Position numbers and translations under genes: made by a program. A stretch of DNA of 55,561 bases from NCBI RefSeq assembly GCF_020179385.1, contig NZ_JAIBLJ010000025.1, positions 1 through 55,561 of the forward strand, given 5' to 3'. Each line of letters opens with the position of its first letter. Position 1 is the first letter of the stretch. This document shows positions 7,959 to 18,000 of the stretch, one piece after another. The notes beneath the pieces were generated by a model. The model did not search any database, was not told the origin of the DNA, and was given only the letters and a program-made list of their open reading frames with translations. The stretch comes from Alkalihalobacillus sp. YIM B00296 (GTDB taxonomy: Bacteria > Bacillota > Bacilli > Bacillales > Fictibacillaceae).

Positions 7959-9728
7959 TCATACATTGGCTGTTGAGCTAGTTTGGATTGGAAAGGGGAT
8001 GAATATCTTCACGTGGAACCCTTGCCCTTGATCCGTTTCTACTTCTAACCCTGCCCTTTTGTTGTAATTAAGAACCAAACGATCATGAATGTTTTTTAAA
8101 CCAATATGTTTATGCGAATGTAAGCTTTCATAAGAATCTGTATATATTTTTTTCCTTAACATATGGAGCTGTTTATCCGTCAGACTTTCTCCGTCATTCT
8201 CTACGATAAGGTGTAAGAAGCCGCCTTGTATTTCACCGCGTATTGATAGACGAGCTTTATAATTGCCCTTTTCATAACAATGCTTAAAAAAGTTCTCGAC
8301 GAGTGGCTGAAGAATCATACTGGGTATCGTCGTATTAAGAATCGTTTCGTTCATTTCTATGGTGTAATCCACATTATTTCGGAAACGTTCCATTTGTAGG
8401 GTGAGGTAGGCTTCAATATAATTCACTTCATCTTGTACGAGCACCCACTCGTCTGCTTGTATGGAGTAACGCATCATCTTTGATAAAGACGTTACGAGAC
8501 GGTATACGTTAGGAGTCTTCGATCTTAAAGCGACTGCACCGATTGATTGCAGGGCATTGAATAAGAAGTGAGGATTCACTTGGGACTTTAAAGCTCTGAA
8601 TTGGTTTTCCTTATTTTCAATTTCAAGCTTATATTCACGATCAATGTGAAGGTTAATGCGATTCATCATATCTTTCATATGTTTCTCCAAATAACCGATT
8701 TCATCTTGTCTAGAGTCATCAAAGGGAGCGTTCATTTCACTGCCTTCTATCGTGCGCACTTTTTGAGTCAGTTGTTTGATCGGATGAGTAATTTTAATCG
8801 TAATCATACTGATCATCAACAACCCTAATAAACCAACACCTATCCCGACCAATATACTTGTATAGGCCGTTTTCCTGACATCATGAAATAAGATTTCACT
8901 AGGCGTGATCTTCACCAATTTCCATTGATGGAGTGGGCTGGATAAAGTTCTAGATAAGATAATATCATCACCCGTACCGCCATCTTCTTTCATTTGCTGT
9001 TGCAGATCAGCAGTCACGGGCTTACCGATAAGACTACGGTTGTTTGCATAAATCACTTGATCGTTTTCGTCAACCAGTAACACGGTCTCTTCATTTTCCT
9101 GAATCAGGTTTTTGCATATTTGAGTGTAGATATCTGAATCGATGTCAGTAGTCAGGATTCCGAGAAATTCGTTCGTAAGCACATCAATTATTTTATGATG
9201 GAATGTCATGACCATAGTGTTATCTGACTGGGGAACAATCGCTGCATTATTATAATTCTCAATAGGGTGAGGCGGTTCTAATATGTACTTTAAGTTTGAA
9301 TGATAGAGTTTCTTCATCAAGTCCCGATCTAAAAAATCAGGTTTTGATTTTCGTGCACTGACCATTCCATTATATACAGCGATGGATTCCTTATCCTGAT
9401 TTAAATAAAGCCGTACCTGCCGGATTTCGTTCCGCATCAAGTAGTAGTTTTCTAAACTTTTCTCTAGGTAAGCTGAATCATCTACATCATTGCTAAATAT
9501 CCGGAACAACTCAGGGTCGCGATACAGGATATAGGGGAGGTTGATCATTTCCTCAAAGTATTGATGGAGTTCTTCTGAGCTCTCCTGTATTTGTGCCCGG
9601 CTGTTTTCGAGTTCATTCTGCTCCACACTATTTTTCGTATAGCTGTAAATTAACAAAACAGACAAAAAATAGGGCAGGATGATGAACACAAGCAGCATTA
9701 ACAATAACCGGCTCTGAATGCTTTTCAT
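7959..9728 (-). CDS. YesM-type sensor histidine kinase
   Basis: About 589 residues. A first membrane segment (about 9-31) and a second (about 287-313) enclose a large extracellular sensor region of the Cache kind. A HAMP domain follows (about 313-365), then the His_kinase domain with phospho-acceptor His 387 in SQVNPHFLFNAL and an HATPase domain with the N-box LQPLVENFFKHC and the G-box IGLKNIHDRL. A GTG one codon upstream is an alternative start. It is the first gene of the kinase - regulator - binding protein operon. Kinases of this class commonly sense extracellular carbohydrates, here perhaps fructans or sucrose together with the binding lipoprotein. Confidence 0.9.
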   Translation of the reverse strand: MKSIQSRLLLMLLVFIILPYFLSVLLIYSYTKNSVEQNELENSRAQIQESSEELHQYFEEMINLPYILYRDPELFRIFSNDVDDSAYLEKSLENYYLMRNEIRQVRLYLNQDKESIAVYNGMVSARKSKPDFLDRDLMKKLYHSNLKYILEPPHPIENYNNAAIVPQSDNTMVMTFHHKIIDVLTNEFLGILTTDIDSDIYTQICKNLIQENEETVLLVDENDQVIYANNRSLIGKPVTADLQQQMKEDGGTGDDIILSRTLSSPLHQWKLVKITPSEILFHDVRKTAYTSILVGIGVGLLGLLMISMITIKITHPIKQLTQKVRTIEGSEMNAPFDDSRQDEIGYLEKHMKDMMNRINLHIDREYKLEIENKENQFRALKSQVNPHFLFNALQSIGAVALRSKTPNVYRLVTSLSKMMRYSIQADEWVLVQDEVNYIEAYLTLQMERFRNNVDYTIEMNETILNTTIPSMILQPLVENFFKHCYEKGNYKARLSIRGEIQGGFLHLIVENDGESLTDKQLHMLRKKIYTDSYESLHSHKHIGLKNIHDRLVLNYNKRAGLEVETDQGQGFHVKIFIPFPIQTSSTANV

Positions 9729-9868
9729 CACAAAGCGCCCCTTTCACGAGAGGACCAATGGAAAAATATTTTATTTATAGCAAGATAATGGGTCGTTAAG
9801 AATGGATTTGATTGAAAAATGGTTTAGGACTACTCTATTAAATAACAAAGCAATTCATAATATCCTAA

Positions 9869-9896
9869 ACTATAACAAACATGTAAAAAGCGTCAA
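9869..9896 (-). promoter_or_regulatory. Sigma-A promoter of the two-component operon
   Basis: On the minus strand TTGACG (9891-9896), a 16-base spacer and TATAGT (9869-9874), about 140 bases before the kinase start. Both hexamers are close to consensus. Confidence 0.6.
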
Positions 9897-9949
9897 TCAT
9901 GCCGAAGCGTATAGTACATAGTAGGAGTAATCCGCTGAACACCTGATTT

Positions 9950-9983
9950 CGGAAACGCTCACAAAAAAATGTAAACGTTATAT
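9950..9983. promoter_or_regulatory. Two cre-like CcpA sites upstream of the two-component operon
   Basis: TGTAAACGTTATAT (9970-9983) matches the cre consensus TGWAARCGYTWNCW at 13 of 14 positions. CGGAAACGCTCACA (9950-9963; TGTGAGCGTTTCCG on the other strand) matches at 12 of 14. They lie 55-85 bases upstream of the -35 element at 9891-9896, a position more usual for activation than for repression. A weaker second promoter (TTGTTT, 16 bases, TATAAC on the minus strand) would overlap the first box, which would mean repression instead. Confidence 0.5.
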
Positions 9984-10136
9984 AGAATTGAAAAAATGAA
10001 ACAAATTGACTATTTAGATGATGGGGTTTATGGGGAAAAGGAGGGCTAAGTTCTCATCCTTAAATTAGTGAATTATCCGGAAAGATGGAGAGGCTAGCTT
10101 TTTTAGTTTCATAAAAACGAAAGAGGCGCAATCACT

Positions 10137-10168
10137 AAAGAGGCTCCATTAATAGGATCCTCTTTTTT
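10137..10168. terminator. Terminator downstream of the DeoR-family gene
   Basis: Stem AAAGAGGCTCC / GGATCCTCTTT with a 7-base loop. Six Ts follow on the plus strand, while on the minus strand, where the regulator gene ends 30 bases earlier, only CTTT follows. It may work in both directions, better on the plus strand. Confidence 0.5.
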
Positions 10169-10200
10169 GTGAGAGTGGAGAATTGAATATTCCTATAGTT

Positions 10201-10971
10201 TTAAAGTTTTACGATATGTACGTTCACTCCATAACGCTTCATTTCCTCTTCGAAATGGTCTGGTACTTTAGCGTCTACGATACAAAAGTCTATAGCGGAT
10301 AGGTCAGCAACTTTAGCAAAATTCACCTTACCTATTTTACTATGATCAGTCAATAGGATGGTTTGCCTGGAGTTCGTGATCATCATACGCTTAATACGAG
10401 CTTCGGTAAGGTTAGGTGTGGTAATGATCCCTTCTTTAAGGTCCAAACCATTAGTACCGATAAATGCTTTATCAATTCGAATCATATTGAGCGATTGTTC
10501 TGCAAAAGGTCCGACCAATGCAGATGTTTCTCTTCGTAAATTACCGCCTAGCAGCATTACATCCAAGCCAGGAATATCAGCTAGCTCCTGCATGATAATG
10601 ATCGAGTTGGTCACAATGGAAAGGTTGGAAAAGGTTTTTAACTCTTTTACAAGTTCATAAGTTGTAGTTCCTGAATCTAGAAGGATGGCATCGCCTGGGT
10701 TAATGAACTCTACCGCTTTTTTAGCAATGGCTTGCTTTTCTGCGATATAATCTTTTTTTCTATCTCCGATTGATGCCTCATAACTGACCGGCTGTAAGAG
10801 GATGGCACCGCCATGTGTCCTTTTAATATTATTTGTTTCCTCAAGCTCTTTAAGATCCCTTCGAATCGTAGATTCTGAAACATTAAATTGCTGACTTAAA
10901 TCATGAACGGACGCCCGAGACATATGGCGTAAGTATTCAAGAATTTGCGCTTTACGCTCTTCCATAAACAT
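10201..10971 (-). CDS. DeoR-family transcriptional regulator of sugar metabolism
   Basis: About 256 residues, the normal DeoR length. The N-terminal winged helix (about 1-55) has the family signature, VHDLSQQFNVSESTIRRDLKELE followed by RTHGGA. The C-terminal DeoRC domain has DAILLDSGTTTYELVKEL and TDHSKIGKVNFAKVADL, which bind a phosphorylated sugar ligand. Start codons at 10980 (TTG), 10971 (ATG) and 10965 (ATG) are possible; 10971 has the best spacing to AGGGAG. It is divergent from the ABC transporter and levanase operon, so it most likely represses that operon and responds to a fructose phosphate. The ligand is inferred from the neighbours. Confidence 0.88.
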   Translation of the reverse strand: MFMEERKAQILEYLRHMSRASVHDLSQQFNVSESTIRRDLKELEETNNIKRTHGGAILLQPVSYEASIGDRKKDYIAEKQAIAKKAVEFINPGDAILLDSGTTTYELVKELKTFSNLSIVTNSIIIMQELADIPGLDVMLLGGNLRRETSALVGPFAEQSLNMIRIDKAFIGTNGLDLKEGIITTPNLTEARIKRMMITNSRQTILLTDHSKIGKVNFAKVADLSAIDFCIVDAKVPDHFEEEMKRYGVNVHIVKL

Positions 10972-10989
10972 GAACAGCAATGCTCCCTT

Positions 10990-11016
10990 CGTAAACGTTT
11001 TCTTTTTATCATTATA
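10990..11016 (-). promoter_or_regulatory. -10 element and cre box of the DeoR-family gene
   Basis: TATAAT on the minus strand (11011-11016), with only a weak -35, is followed at the expected start of transcription by CGTAAACGTTTTCT (10990-11003 on the plus strand). That matches the cre consensus at 13 of 14 positions. A CcpA site just at the transcription start predicts repression by preferred sugars. Confidence 0.5.
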
Positions 11017-11045
11017 GACTAATCTCGATGTCTTAAAGAAAAAAG

Positions 11046-11314
11046 ATGATTACGCTTACTGATTTTTGTATTTGCGATCATGCGCATTTGTCTTCATATG
11101 GTTAAAAATAATCATAAGTAATCAATTTAATTCAAACTGTATGATGAGAATAATCATGGGAAGGGAGCATTAAGTGATAATTTATAAAGAGATTCTTTAT
11201 ATTTTAAATTTTTAGAAAACTTATTGACAATCATTAAATACGCATATATCATCATTAATAAGCATAAACAATCATAACCAGCATTGGAATTTATTACACA
11301 TATAACAAAATCAT
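11046..11314. promoter_or_regulatory. Cluster of AATCAT motifs, candidate DeoR-family operators
   Basis: The hexamer AATCAT occurs at 11110, 11152, 11229, 11270 and 11309 on the plus strand and as ATGATT at 11046. Six copies in 270 bases exceed the expectation of well under one for this composition. Two copies flank the promoter at 11224-11252: one abuts the -35 hexamer and one lies about 20 bases past the start of transcription. That is the layout expected for repression by the divergent regulator. Confidence 0.4.
11224..11252 (+). promoter_or_regulatory. Sigma-A promoter of the ABC transporter / levanase operon
   Basis: TTGACA (11224-11229), a 17-base spacer and TATCAT (11247-11252). The transcription start would lie near 11259, leaving a leader of about 175 bases. 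Confidence 0.65.
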
Positions 11315-11379
11315 TCCTTTAATCAGCTAAATGAAATATGTGTAACGGTGATTAGAAAGGAGGGGCATGTTCGTTAATT

Positions 11380-11393
11380 TGTAAGCGCATTCA
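11380..11393 (+). promoter_or_regulatory. cre box in the leader of the ABC transporter operon
   Basis: TGTAAGCGCATTCA matches the cre consensus at 13 of 14 positions. It lies 42 bases before the start codon and about 120 bases past the promoter, so CcpA would act as a roadblock. Confidence 0.55.
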
Positions 11394-11434
11394 TCGGTTT
11401 CTGAAAATAATCCATAGAGGGGGAAGTAATAAAA

Positions 11435-12406
11435 ATGCAAATCAAACAAAAGAAGATCGGCGTAATTTTAATGGGAATTCTACTTCTATTCACGTCTGCA
11501 TGTGGAAATAACGAAACTTCTGGGCAGGTAAATGAAAGCGCTGGCAACGGAAAGGGAGATCTTAAGATTGGCTTGACGCTCAACAATCTGGCAAACCCGT
11601 TTTTCGTGTCGATGAGTCAAGCTGCTGAAGAATATGCGGGAGAATTAGGAGCTGAAATTATCATCCAGGCGGCTGATGCAGATTTAGCTAAGCAAACCTC
11701 TCAAATAGAGGACTTCATTACGCAAGGGGTAGATCTTATTTTACTGAATGCTGTTGATTCTGAGGGAATCGCCGGGGCTGTCGCTCAAGCAGATGCAGCC
11801 GGAATCCCCGTCATTAGTGTTGATGTCGGGGCTGGTGGAGGGATTGAAGGTACGGTTACATCTGATAACTACCAGGCAGGGGTTCTCGCGGCTAAATATA
11901 TGATTGAAGATCTTGGTGGAAAGGGGAATGTCGTTGTAATTGACGGACCTCCTGTTACCGCTGTAAAAGATCGGATTGCAGGGTTTGAGGATACGATTGA
12001 AGGAACTGATATTAAGGTGATCGCTAAGCAAAATGGTGAAGGAAACCGTGAAAAAGGATTGCAAGTGATGGAGAGTATTCTACAGGCGAATGAGCCAGGA
12101 ACCATTGATGCTGTTTTTGCCAACAACGACCCTGTAGCCATTGGGGCTGAGATTGCACAGCAGCAAGCTGGCCGCCAGGATGAGTTTTACATCGTGGGTG
12201 TTGATGGCTCTCCCGATGTCATTAAAGCGATGAAGAAAGAGGGAAGTTCGATTGCAGGAACTTCGGCCCAGAATCCGGGTGAAATGATCAAAAAAGCTAT
12301 AGATGTTGGGATCCAAGTATTGGATGGCGAATCTATCGAAGAAGTGATCAAAATCCCAGTAGATTTAGTGACTCAAGACAACTTAGATTCCTATAAAGGT
12401 TGGTAA
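11435..12406 (+). CDS. Sugar-binding lipoprotein of a CUT2 ABC transporter (RbsB-like)
   Basis: 323 residues with a lipoprotein signal (lipobox TSAC, Cys about residue 24) and a type-I periplasmic-binding fold: IGLTLNNLANPFFVSMSQAAEEYA at the start, GVDLILLNAVDS, IPVISVDV, and FANNDPVAIGA near the end. Proteins of this class bind free monosaccharides such as ribose, fructose or galactose. A GAGGGGGAA site precedes the ATG. The genes that follow are its ATPase, its permease and a levanase, so free fructose released from levan is the most likely ligand; that is inference from context. Confidence 0.88.
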   Translation: MQIKQKKIGVILMGILLLFTSACGNNETSGQVNESAGNGKGDLKIGLTLNNLANPFFVSMSQAAEEYAGELGAEIIIQAADADLAKQTSQIEDFITQGVDLILLNAVDSEGIAGAVAQADAAGIPVISVDVGAGGGIEGTVTSDNYQAGVLAAKYMIEDLGGKGNVVVIDGPPVTAVKDRIAGFEDTIEGTDIKVIAKQNGEGNREKGLQVMESILQANEPGTIDAVFANNDPVAIGAEIAQQQAGRQDEFYIVGVDGSPDVIKAMKKEGSSIAGTSAQNPGEMIKKAIDVGIQVLDGESIEEVIKIPVDLVTQDNLDSYKGW

Positions 12407-12422
12407 TCTTTATATCGAACGT

Positions 12423-12450
12423 ACGGTCCTTGGTTCTCAACAAGGACCGT
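12423..12450 (+). other. Stem-loop between binding-protein and ATPase genes
   Basis: A perfect 10-bp stem ACGGTCCTTG / CAAGGACCGT with an 8-base loop, followed by CCTTTC rather than a T run. It probably stabilises the binding-protein message or stops some transcripts, giving more binding protein than transporter. Confidence 0.6.
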
Positions 12451-12479
12451 CCTTTCAATCAAGGAAGGAGTGAAAAGCT

Positions 12480-14021
12480 ATGATTATGCAGGAAAAAGCA
12501 GAGGCAAGAACGCCTATCTTAAAGGTGGAAGGGATTAATAAAACTTTTTCTGGCACAACGGTGTTGAAAAATGTAAACATCGAGCTATACCCTGGTGAAG
12601 TCCACGCCTTAATGGGAGAGAACGGAGCCGGAAAATCCACATTAATGAAAATAGTATCGGGCGTTTATATGCCTGACCAAGACAGTGGAACAATCACTTA
12701 TAAAACTGACCAAGTTACCTGGAAGGACCCGATGACGGCTAGAAAAGTGGGTATTGGTGTGATCCATCAGGAACTTAACTTGGCCCCTAACTTGACCATC
12801 GGTGAAAATATCTTGATGGGAACAAAATACCCCCGAAATAAATTCGGCATGGTGCGCTGGGAAAAAGTACATAGACGAGCAAAGGAAGTATTGACTTCCA
12901 TGGGATCTGATTTAAAGCCAGAAACACTAGTCTCGACGTTAAGTGTAGCCCAGCAGCAGATGGTGGAAATCGCAAGAGCCCTCTCATACAAAGCTGAAGT
13001 CTTGATTATGGATGAACCGACTGCCTCTTTAACAGATAAAGAAATTGACAGGCTTTTTGAAATCATAAAGGACTTAAGAAAACAGGGTGTTGCGATCGTC
13101 TATATTTCCCATCGGATGGAAGAAATTTTTAAAATTTCCGATCGTTATACCGTTTTGCGTGATGGAGAGTGGATTCAAAGTGGTCCTATCCAAGAAACGA
13201 ACACGGATCTTTTAGTCAGTTTAATGGTTGGCCGTGACCTGAAAGGTCTGTTTCAACGGTCGAAAAGCAACTATATAAAAGTAGGAGATAAAGAACTTCC
13301 TGCATTAGAAGTGAAGAATTTAAGTGATAATACTTTTGTAAGGGATCTGTCTTTTCAGATCTATCCAGGAGAAATTGTCGGATTTGCAGGACTGGTTGGG
13401 GCAGGTCGAACAGAGCTTGTCCGGTCGATCTTTGGCGTCTCGGATATCCATAAGGGAGAAATCTGGGTAGGGGGAGAAAAGGTGCAAATCAAGTCCCCGA
13501 TCGATGCAATCAAGTATGGGATTGCCCTCGTGCCAGAAAGCCGCAAGGAACAAGGATTATTTCTTGATATGTCCGTAAAAGAAAACATCTTGCTGGCGGA
13601 ACTAAAAAAGCATAAAAAGAACCTGAAGATTAATTGGAATTCTTTAAACCATACAGCTGACGTGTATATTAAAAACTTAAAAATCAAGACAGCCTCACCC
13701 GATCAGTCGATTTCTGGTTTAAGCGGCGGGAACCAGCAAAAGGCGGTTATTGCCAGGTGGCTATCAACAAATCCTAAAGTACTGCTGCTCGACGAACCAA
13801 CACGTGGTGTGGATATAGGAGCTAAAACGGAAATTCATAAAATTATTTCGGAACTTGCCGATGCGGGGCTCGCGGTTTTGATGATCTCTTCTGAACTTCC
13901 TGAAGTGATCGGGATAAGTGATCGGATTTTTGTTATGAACGAAGGAAGGATCACCGGGCACCTTCAGAAAAATGAAGCTACTCAAGAACGCATAATGCAT
14001 TACGCAACGGGAGGGAATTAA
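12480..14021 (+). CDS. CUT2 sugar ABC transporter ATPase, two nucleotide-binding domains
   Basis: 513 residues with two ABC cassettes, as in RbsA. The first has Walker A GENGAGKS (46-53), a degenerate LSVAQQQMVEIARAL signature and Walker B VLIMDEPTASL. The second has a degenerate Walker A GLVGAGRTE, the signature [15 protein letters not shown] and Walker B VLLLDEPTRGVD. A degenerate second P-loop is normal in this family. The ATG follows AAGGAAGGAGTG. It would power uptake through the permease encoded 2 bases downstream. Confidence 0.93.
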   Translation: MIMQEKAEARTPILKVEGINKTFSGTTVLKNVNIELYPGEVHALMGENGAGKSTLMKIVSGVYMPDQDSGTITYKTDQVTWKDPMTARKVGIGVIHQELNLAPNLTIGENILMGTKYPRNKFGMVRWEKVHRRAKEVLTSMGSDLKPETLVSTLSVAQQQMVEIARALSYKAEVLIMDEPTASLTDKEIDRLFEIIKDLRKQGVAIVYISHRMEEIFKISDRYTVLRDGEWIQSGPIQETNTDLLVSLMVGRDLKGLFQRSKSNYIKVGDKELPALEVKNLSDNTFVRDLSFQIYPGEIVGFAGLVGAGRTELVRSIFGVSDIHKGEIWVGGEKVQIKSPIDAIKYGIALVPESRKEQGLFLDMSVKENILLAELKKHKKNLKINWNSLNHTADVYIKNLKIKTASPDQSISGLSGGNQQKAVIARWLSTNPKVLLLDEPTRGVDIGAKTEIHKIISELADAGLAVLMISSELPEVIGISDRIFVMNEGRITGHLQKNEATQERIMHYATGGN

Positions 14022-14023
14022 AG

Positions 14024-15019
14024 TTGAAATCAATTCTGTCGACTAATCAGCAGCCAACGGCCCAGCCGCCTGTCCAGCCCCGATTCAAGCTCGGTCATCA
14101 TGCATCAACCGTCTGGAATCAGCTTGGGATGATCATTATTTTAATTTTGCTATGCATAGTAATGAGCGTAATGGCACCAAACTTTTTAGACTCATCCAAT
14201 CTGACAAACATCCTAAAACAAGTATCGGTTACTGCCATTTTAGCTGCAGGAATGACGATTGTTATTTTGACCGGTGGTATTGATTTATCCGTGGGATCCA
14301 TTGTAGCACTATCCGGAGTCGTTTCGGTCATGGCTTCCCAAACAGGAATAAATCCGATTTTTGCCATGCTGCTCGGTGTTGGAGCTGGTTATCTTGTGGG
14401 TTTCATTAATGGCGTATTTACAGCCAAAATCGGCCTGCCTGCTTTTATCGTTACATTAGCGAGTATGACCTATGTAAGAGGTCTGGCCTATGTCACAAGT
14501 GGAGGCTATCCGGTTGTCTTAGAATCTAATACCTTTCGATTCATAGGGTCAGGTTCTATTTTATCGATCCCTACACCCATTTATTTAATGATCCTCGTGT
14601 ATATCGTTATGTTTCTTGTTTTAAAATACACGATGTTTGGACGCCATATTTATGCGATTGGCGGGAATGAAGAAGCGGCTAGATTAACTGGAATCAAAGT
14701 GAAAAAGACATTGGTAAATGTTTATTCTATCAGCGGCTTACTCGCTGGTTTAGGCGGTGTTGTCCTCGCAGGACGACTTTACTCAGGTCAGCCGACGGCA
14801 GGGAATATGTATGAACTTGATGCCATCGCAGCGGTAATTTTAGGTGGTTCAAAATTAACAGGTGGTGTCGGTAAGATTCAAGGTACCATCATTGGAGTGT
14901 TGATTATGGGAGTCATCACTAATGGTCTTACGCTAATGGATGTTAGTTATTACTGGCAACTTGTCGTCAAGGGGGGAGTCATTGTATCAGCAGTGTTAAT
15001 TGACCGGTTACGTTCCTAA
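14024..15019 (+). CDS. CUT2 sugar ABC transporter permease (RbsC-like)
   Basis: 331 residues, eight to ten membrane segments. Family motifs are ILTGGIDLSVGSIVALSG after the third segment, GLPAFIVTLASM, the cytoplasmic YAIGGNEEAARLTGI loop and LDAIAAVILGGSKLTGG near the end. A TTG start follows GGGAGGGAA. It should form the channel with the ATPase encoded just upstream. The first 35 residues are polar, with several Pro and Gln, and precede the first membrane helix. Confidence 0.93.
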   Translation: MKSILSTNQQPTAQPPVQPRFKLGHHASTVWNQLGMIIILILLCIVMSVMAPNFLDSSNLTNILKQVSVTAILAAGMTIVILTGGIDLSVGSIVALSGVVSVMASQTGINPIFAMLLGVGAGYLVGFINGVFTAKIGLPAFIVTLASMTYVRGLAYVTSGGYPVVLESNTFRFIGSGSILSIPTPIYLMILVYIVMFLVLKYTMFGRHIYAIGGNEEAARLTGIKVKKTLVNVYSISGLLAGLGGVVLAGRLYSGQPTAGNMYELDAIAAVILGGSKLTGGVGKIQGTIIGVLIMGVITNGLTLMDVSYYWQLVVKGGVIVSAVLIDRLRS

Positions 15020-15048
15020 AAATTTAAAGGAAGGAGAGGGATTTCCAC

Positions 15049-18000
15049 TTGGATAAATCTGTATGGATAAGAGGTTTTTCGTTGTTGCTCTGTTTGCTTG
15101 TTGTAGGTGTACCGACAAATGTGCTTGCGGAGGACTCAGGATATTATGAAGAGCCCTACCGAAACCAATTTCATTTTTCTCCTGAAGCAAACTGGATGAA
15201 CGATCCCAATGGGATGGTTTATTACGAAGGAGAATACCATTTGTTTTACCAGTACCATCCTTACGGCACAACTTGGGGACCGATGCACTGGGGGCATGCG
15301 GTTAGTAAAGATCTGGTAAAGTGGGAGCACCTCCCGATTGCTTTATATCCTGACGAACATGGCCATATATTCTCAGGAAGTGCCGTTATAGATTGGGAGA
15401 ATACAACAGGATTTGGGAAGGAAGCAATGGTCGCTATTTTTACCCATTCCGGCCCAAATGGACAAGTCCAAAGTCTCGCTTACAGTCTTGATAATGGAAG
15501 GTCATGGGAAAAGTATGAAGGTAACCCGGTGATGCCGGATCCTCCTGTCGCCGATTGGCGTGACCCCAAAGTTTTCTGGCATGAAGACTCCAGCCAGTGG
15601 GTCATGTCGCTTGCGGCCAAAAATAAAATTATGTTTTATACTTCTCCCAATTTAAAAGAATGGGAATTTGCAAGTGAATTCGGCCCAGATGGCGGTATCC
15701 AATCCAATAGTCTTGATCGGGTATCGTACGCTATGTCTGACTATACCGGAAGTTCGTTTAGTTATGAAGGTGATATAACGCTTAATGAAAAGAATGGCCG
15801 GGAGGGCTCCGGCGGATTAGTCTTTCGATCGGACAAAGATGGAAACAATGCGTACATCGCCAGTGTTGATGCAAAAAATAATCGCGTGACATTAAGTAAA
15901 AACGTGAATGGTGAGGTAGAAGAGCTGACCCGTGAACCAATGGACTTGGGAACTTCATCAACGCATCACGTCAAGGCAGTGGCTGATGGAGACAATATAA
16001 AAGTCTTTGTGGATGATCAGCTTGTGATACATCAGAATGACCAATCATTTGCCCATGGATATTATGGGTTGATATCAAGTGGCTCAACGGCTGCATTTCG
16101 TAATGTCGAATTTACAAACACATCCAACTTCGTAACTAATTTGTCTGGCTGGAAGGTGATCAGCGGATCTTGGGAAGACTCCTTAGAGGGGAAAACAGGG
16201 ACTTCTAAAGAAGATGCCTTTACTTTGAGTGGTCAAACGGCCGATAACTTTTTGTACGAATCGGAAGTCAAAGTATCAAAAGATCAAGGAGAAGGTGGAG
16301 CTGGAGCTCTCGTTTTCCGTGCTGATCAAGATGTAAAAAACGGCTACTTTGCCAATGTTGATGCTTTAAATGATGTGGCGAAGCTGATGAAGATCGAGAA
16401 CGGGAAAATCACCGCGTTAGCTCAAAAATCGATGAGTATCGAGACGGACCAGACTTATCACCTAAAAATCGATGCATATGACGATCATATAAAAGTCTAT
16501 ATTGATGACACCCTCATTCATGATATTAAGGATGGCACTTTTACAGATGGATACCTTGGGTTAAATGTATGGAACTCTACCACACTATTTCAAAATGTAA
16601 AAAAGGGGGAAAATATCAAAACTACTGATAAGGAAATCGCCAACCATGATTTTGAAACAGGTGATTTGACAGGATGGACCTCTATGAAAGGAAATGCCTT
16701 TACAGATGATCACGTTACCGATGTAAGTAATTACTGGGGTGGACCTTTTGAACCTCAAGGGAATTATCATGTATGGGGATTTTCCGACCTTCATGATGGG
16801 GATAATGCAATAGGCGAGTTGCGTTCTTCCTACTTTAAATTAAGCGGGTCCGGGGAAATCAACTTTCTGTTAGGCGGAGGGAATGATATCAGCAACCGTT
16901 ATGTATCCTTGGTTAGAGCTTCTGACGGCCAGGAACTAATCCGCCAGGCTAACACTAAGTTTAAAGATGACGAAACATATAAGCGTTATGTCTGGGATGC
17001 TTCTGAATATGTGGGAGAAGTTTTCTATATTAAAGCAGTGGATCAGGCTACTGGCGGGTGGGGTCATATCAACATCGATGATTTCAATGTTTATAATGAA
17101 GGACCGATTCCTGATGAGGTCGACCAGGTAGCTAAAGAACCCGAAAGAAATGATTCCAACCAAAGCGGGACGATTGGAGAGTGGACATCGGTATCAGGAG
17201 AGTGGATTCATTCAACCCACGGAAGTAATGGCGGCATCTGGGAATGCCCAACATTAGTGGAACTTCCGATTGATGGAGATCCCAATAACACGAAGTGGGT
17301 CCTGCAAGTAAGTATCAATGACGGGGGTCCTGCTGGTGGATCTGGTATGCAATACTTTGTTGGTGACTTTGATGGAAAAACATTTACCAATGAGAATCCA
17401 CCAGATAAAGTACTATGGAGTGATTACGGAGCGGATTATTATGCTGCCGTTGACTGGAGTGGTATCGAAGGAGATCATGGAGAAAAATACTGGCTCGGCT
17501 GGATGAGCAACTGGCAGTATGCTCACGAAACACCTACCTCAACGTGGAGAAGTTCGATGTCTTTACCACGCACAATGGAACTCACTCAAACCGAAGAGGG
17601 AACCCGTTTAAAACAAACGCCTGTATCTCTAAAAAGTATTCAAAACAATAGTCAAATGACTTCCTATGACAATATAGTAATTTCAAACAACAGCAGCCTT
17701 CTTTCTGACTTCTCAGGAGATACGTATGAAATGATCGCCGAATTCGATGTTTCCGATACGAATGCATCGGAGTTTGGTTTTAAAGTCCGTAAAGGAGATG
17801 GAGAAGAATACACTAAAGTAGGGTACGATCTTGCAGGGGAACAGCTTTTTATTGATCGTGCAACTTCCGATGATTTTGACTATGGTGATAATGTTGGAGA
17901 TAGGCATGATGGTCCGCTAACAGCTTCAGACGGTAAAGTGAAAATGCATATCTTTGTTGATCGCTCAGCTGTTGAAGTATTCGGCACAGATGGAAAAACC

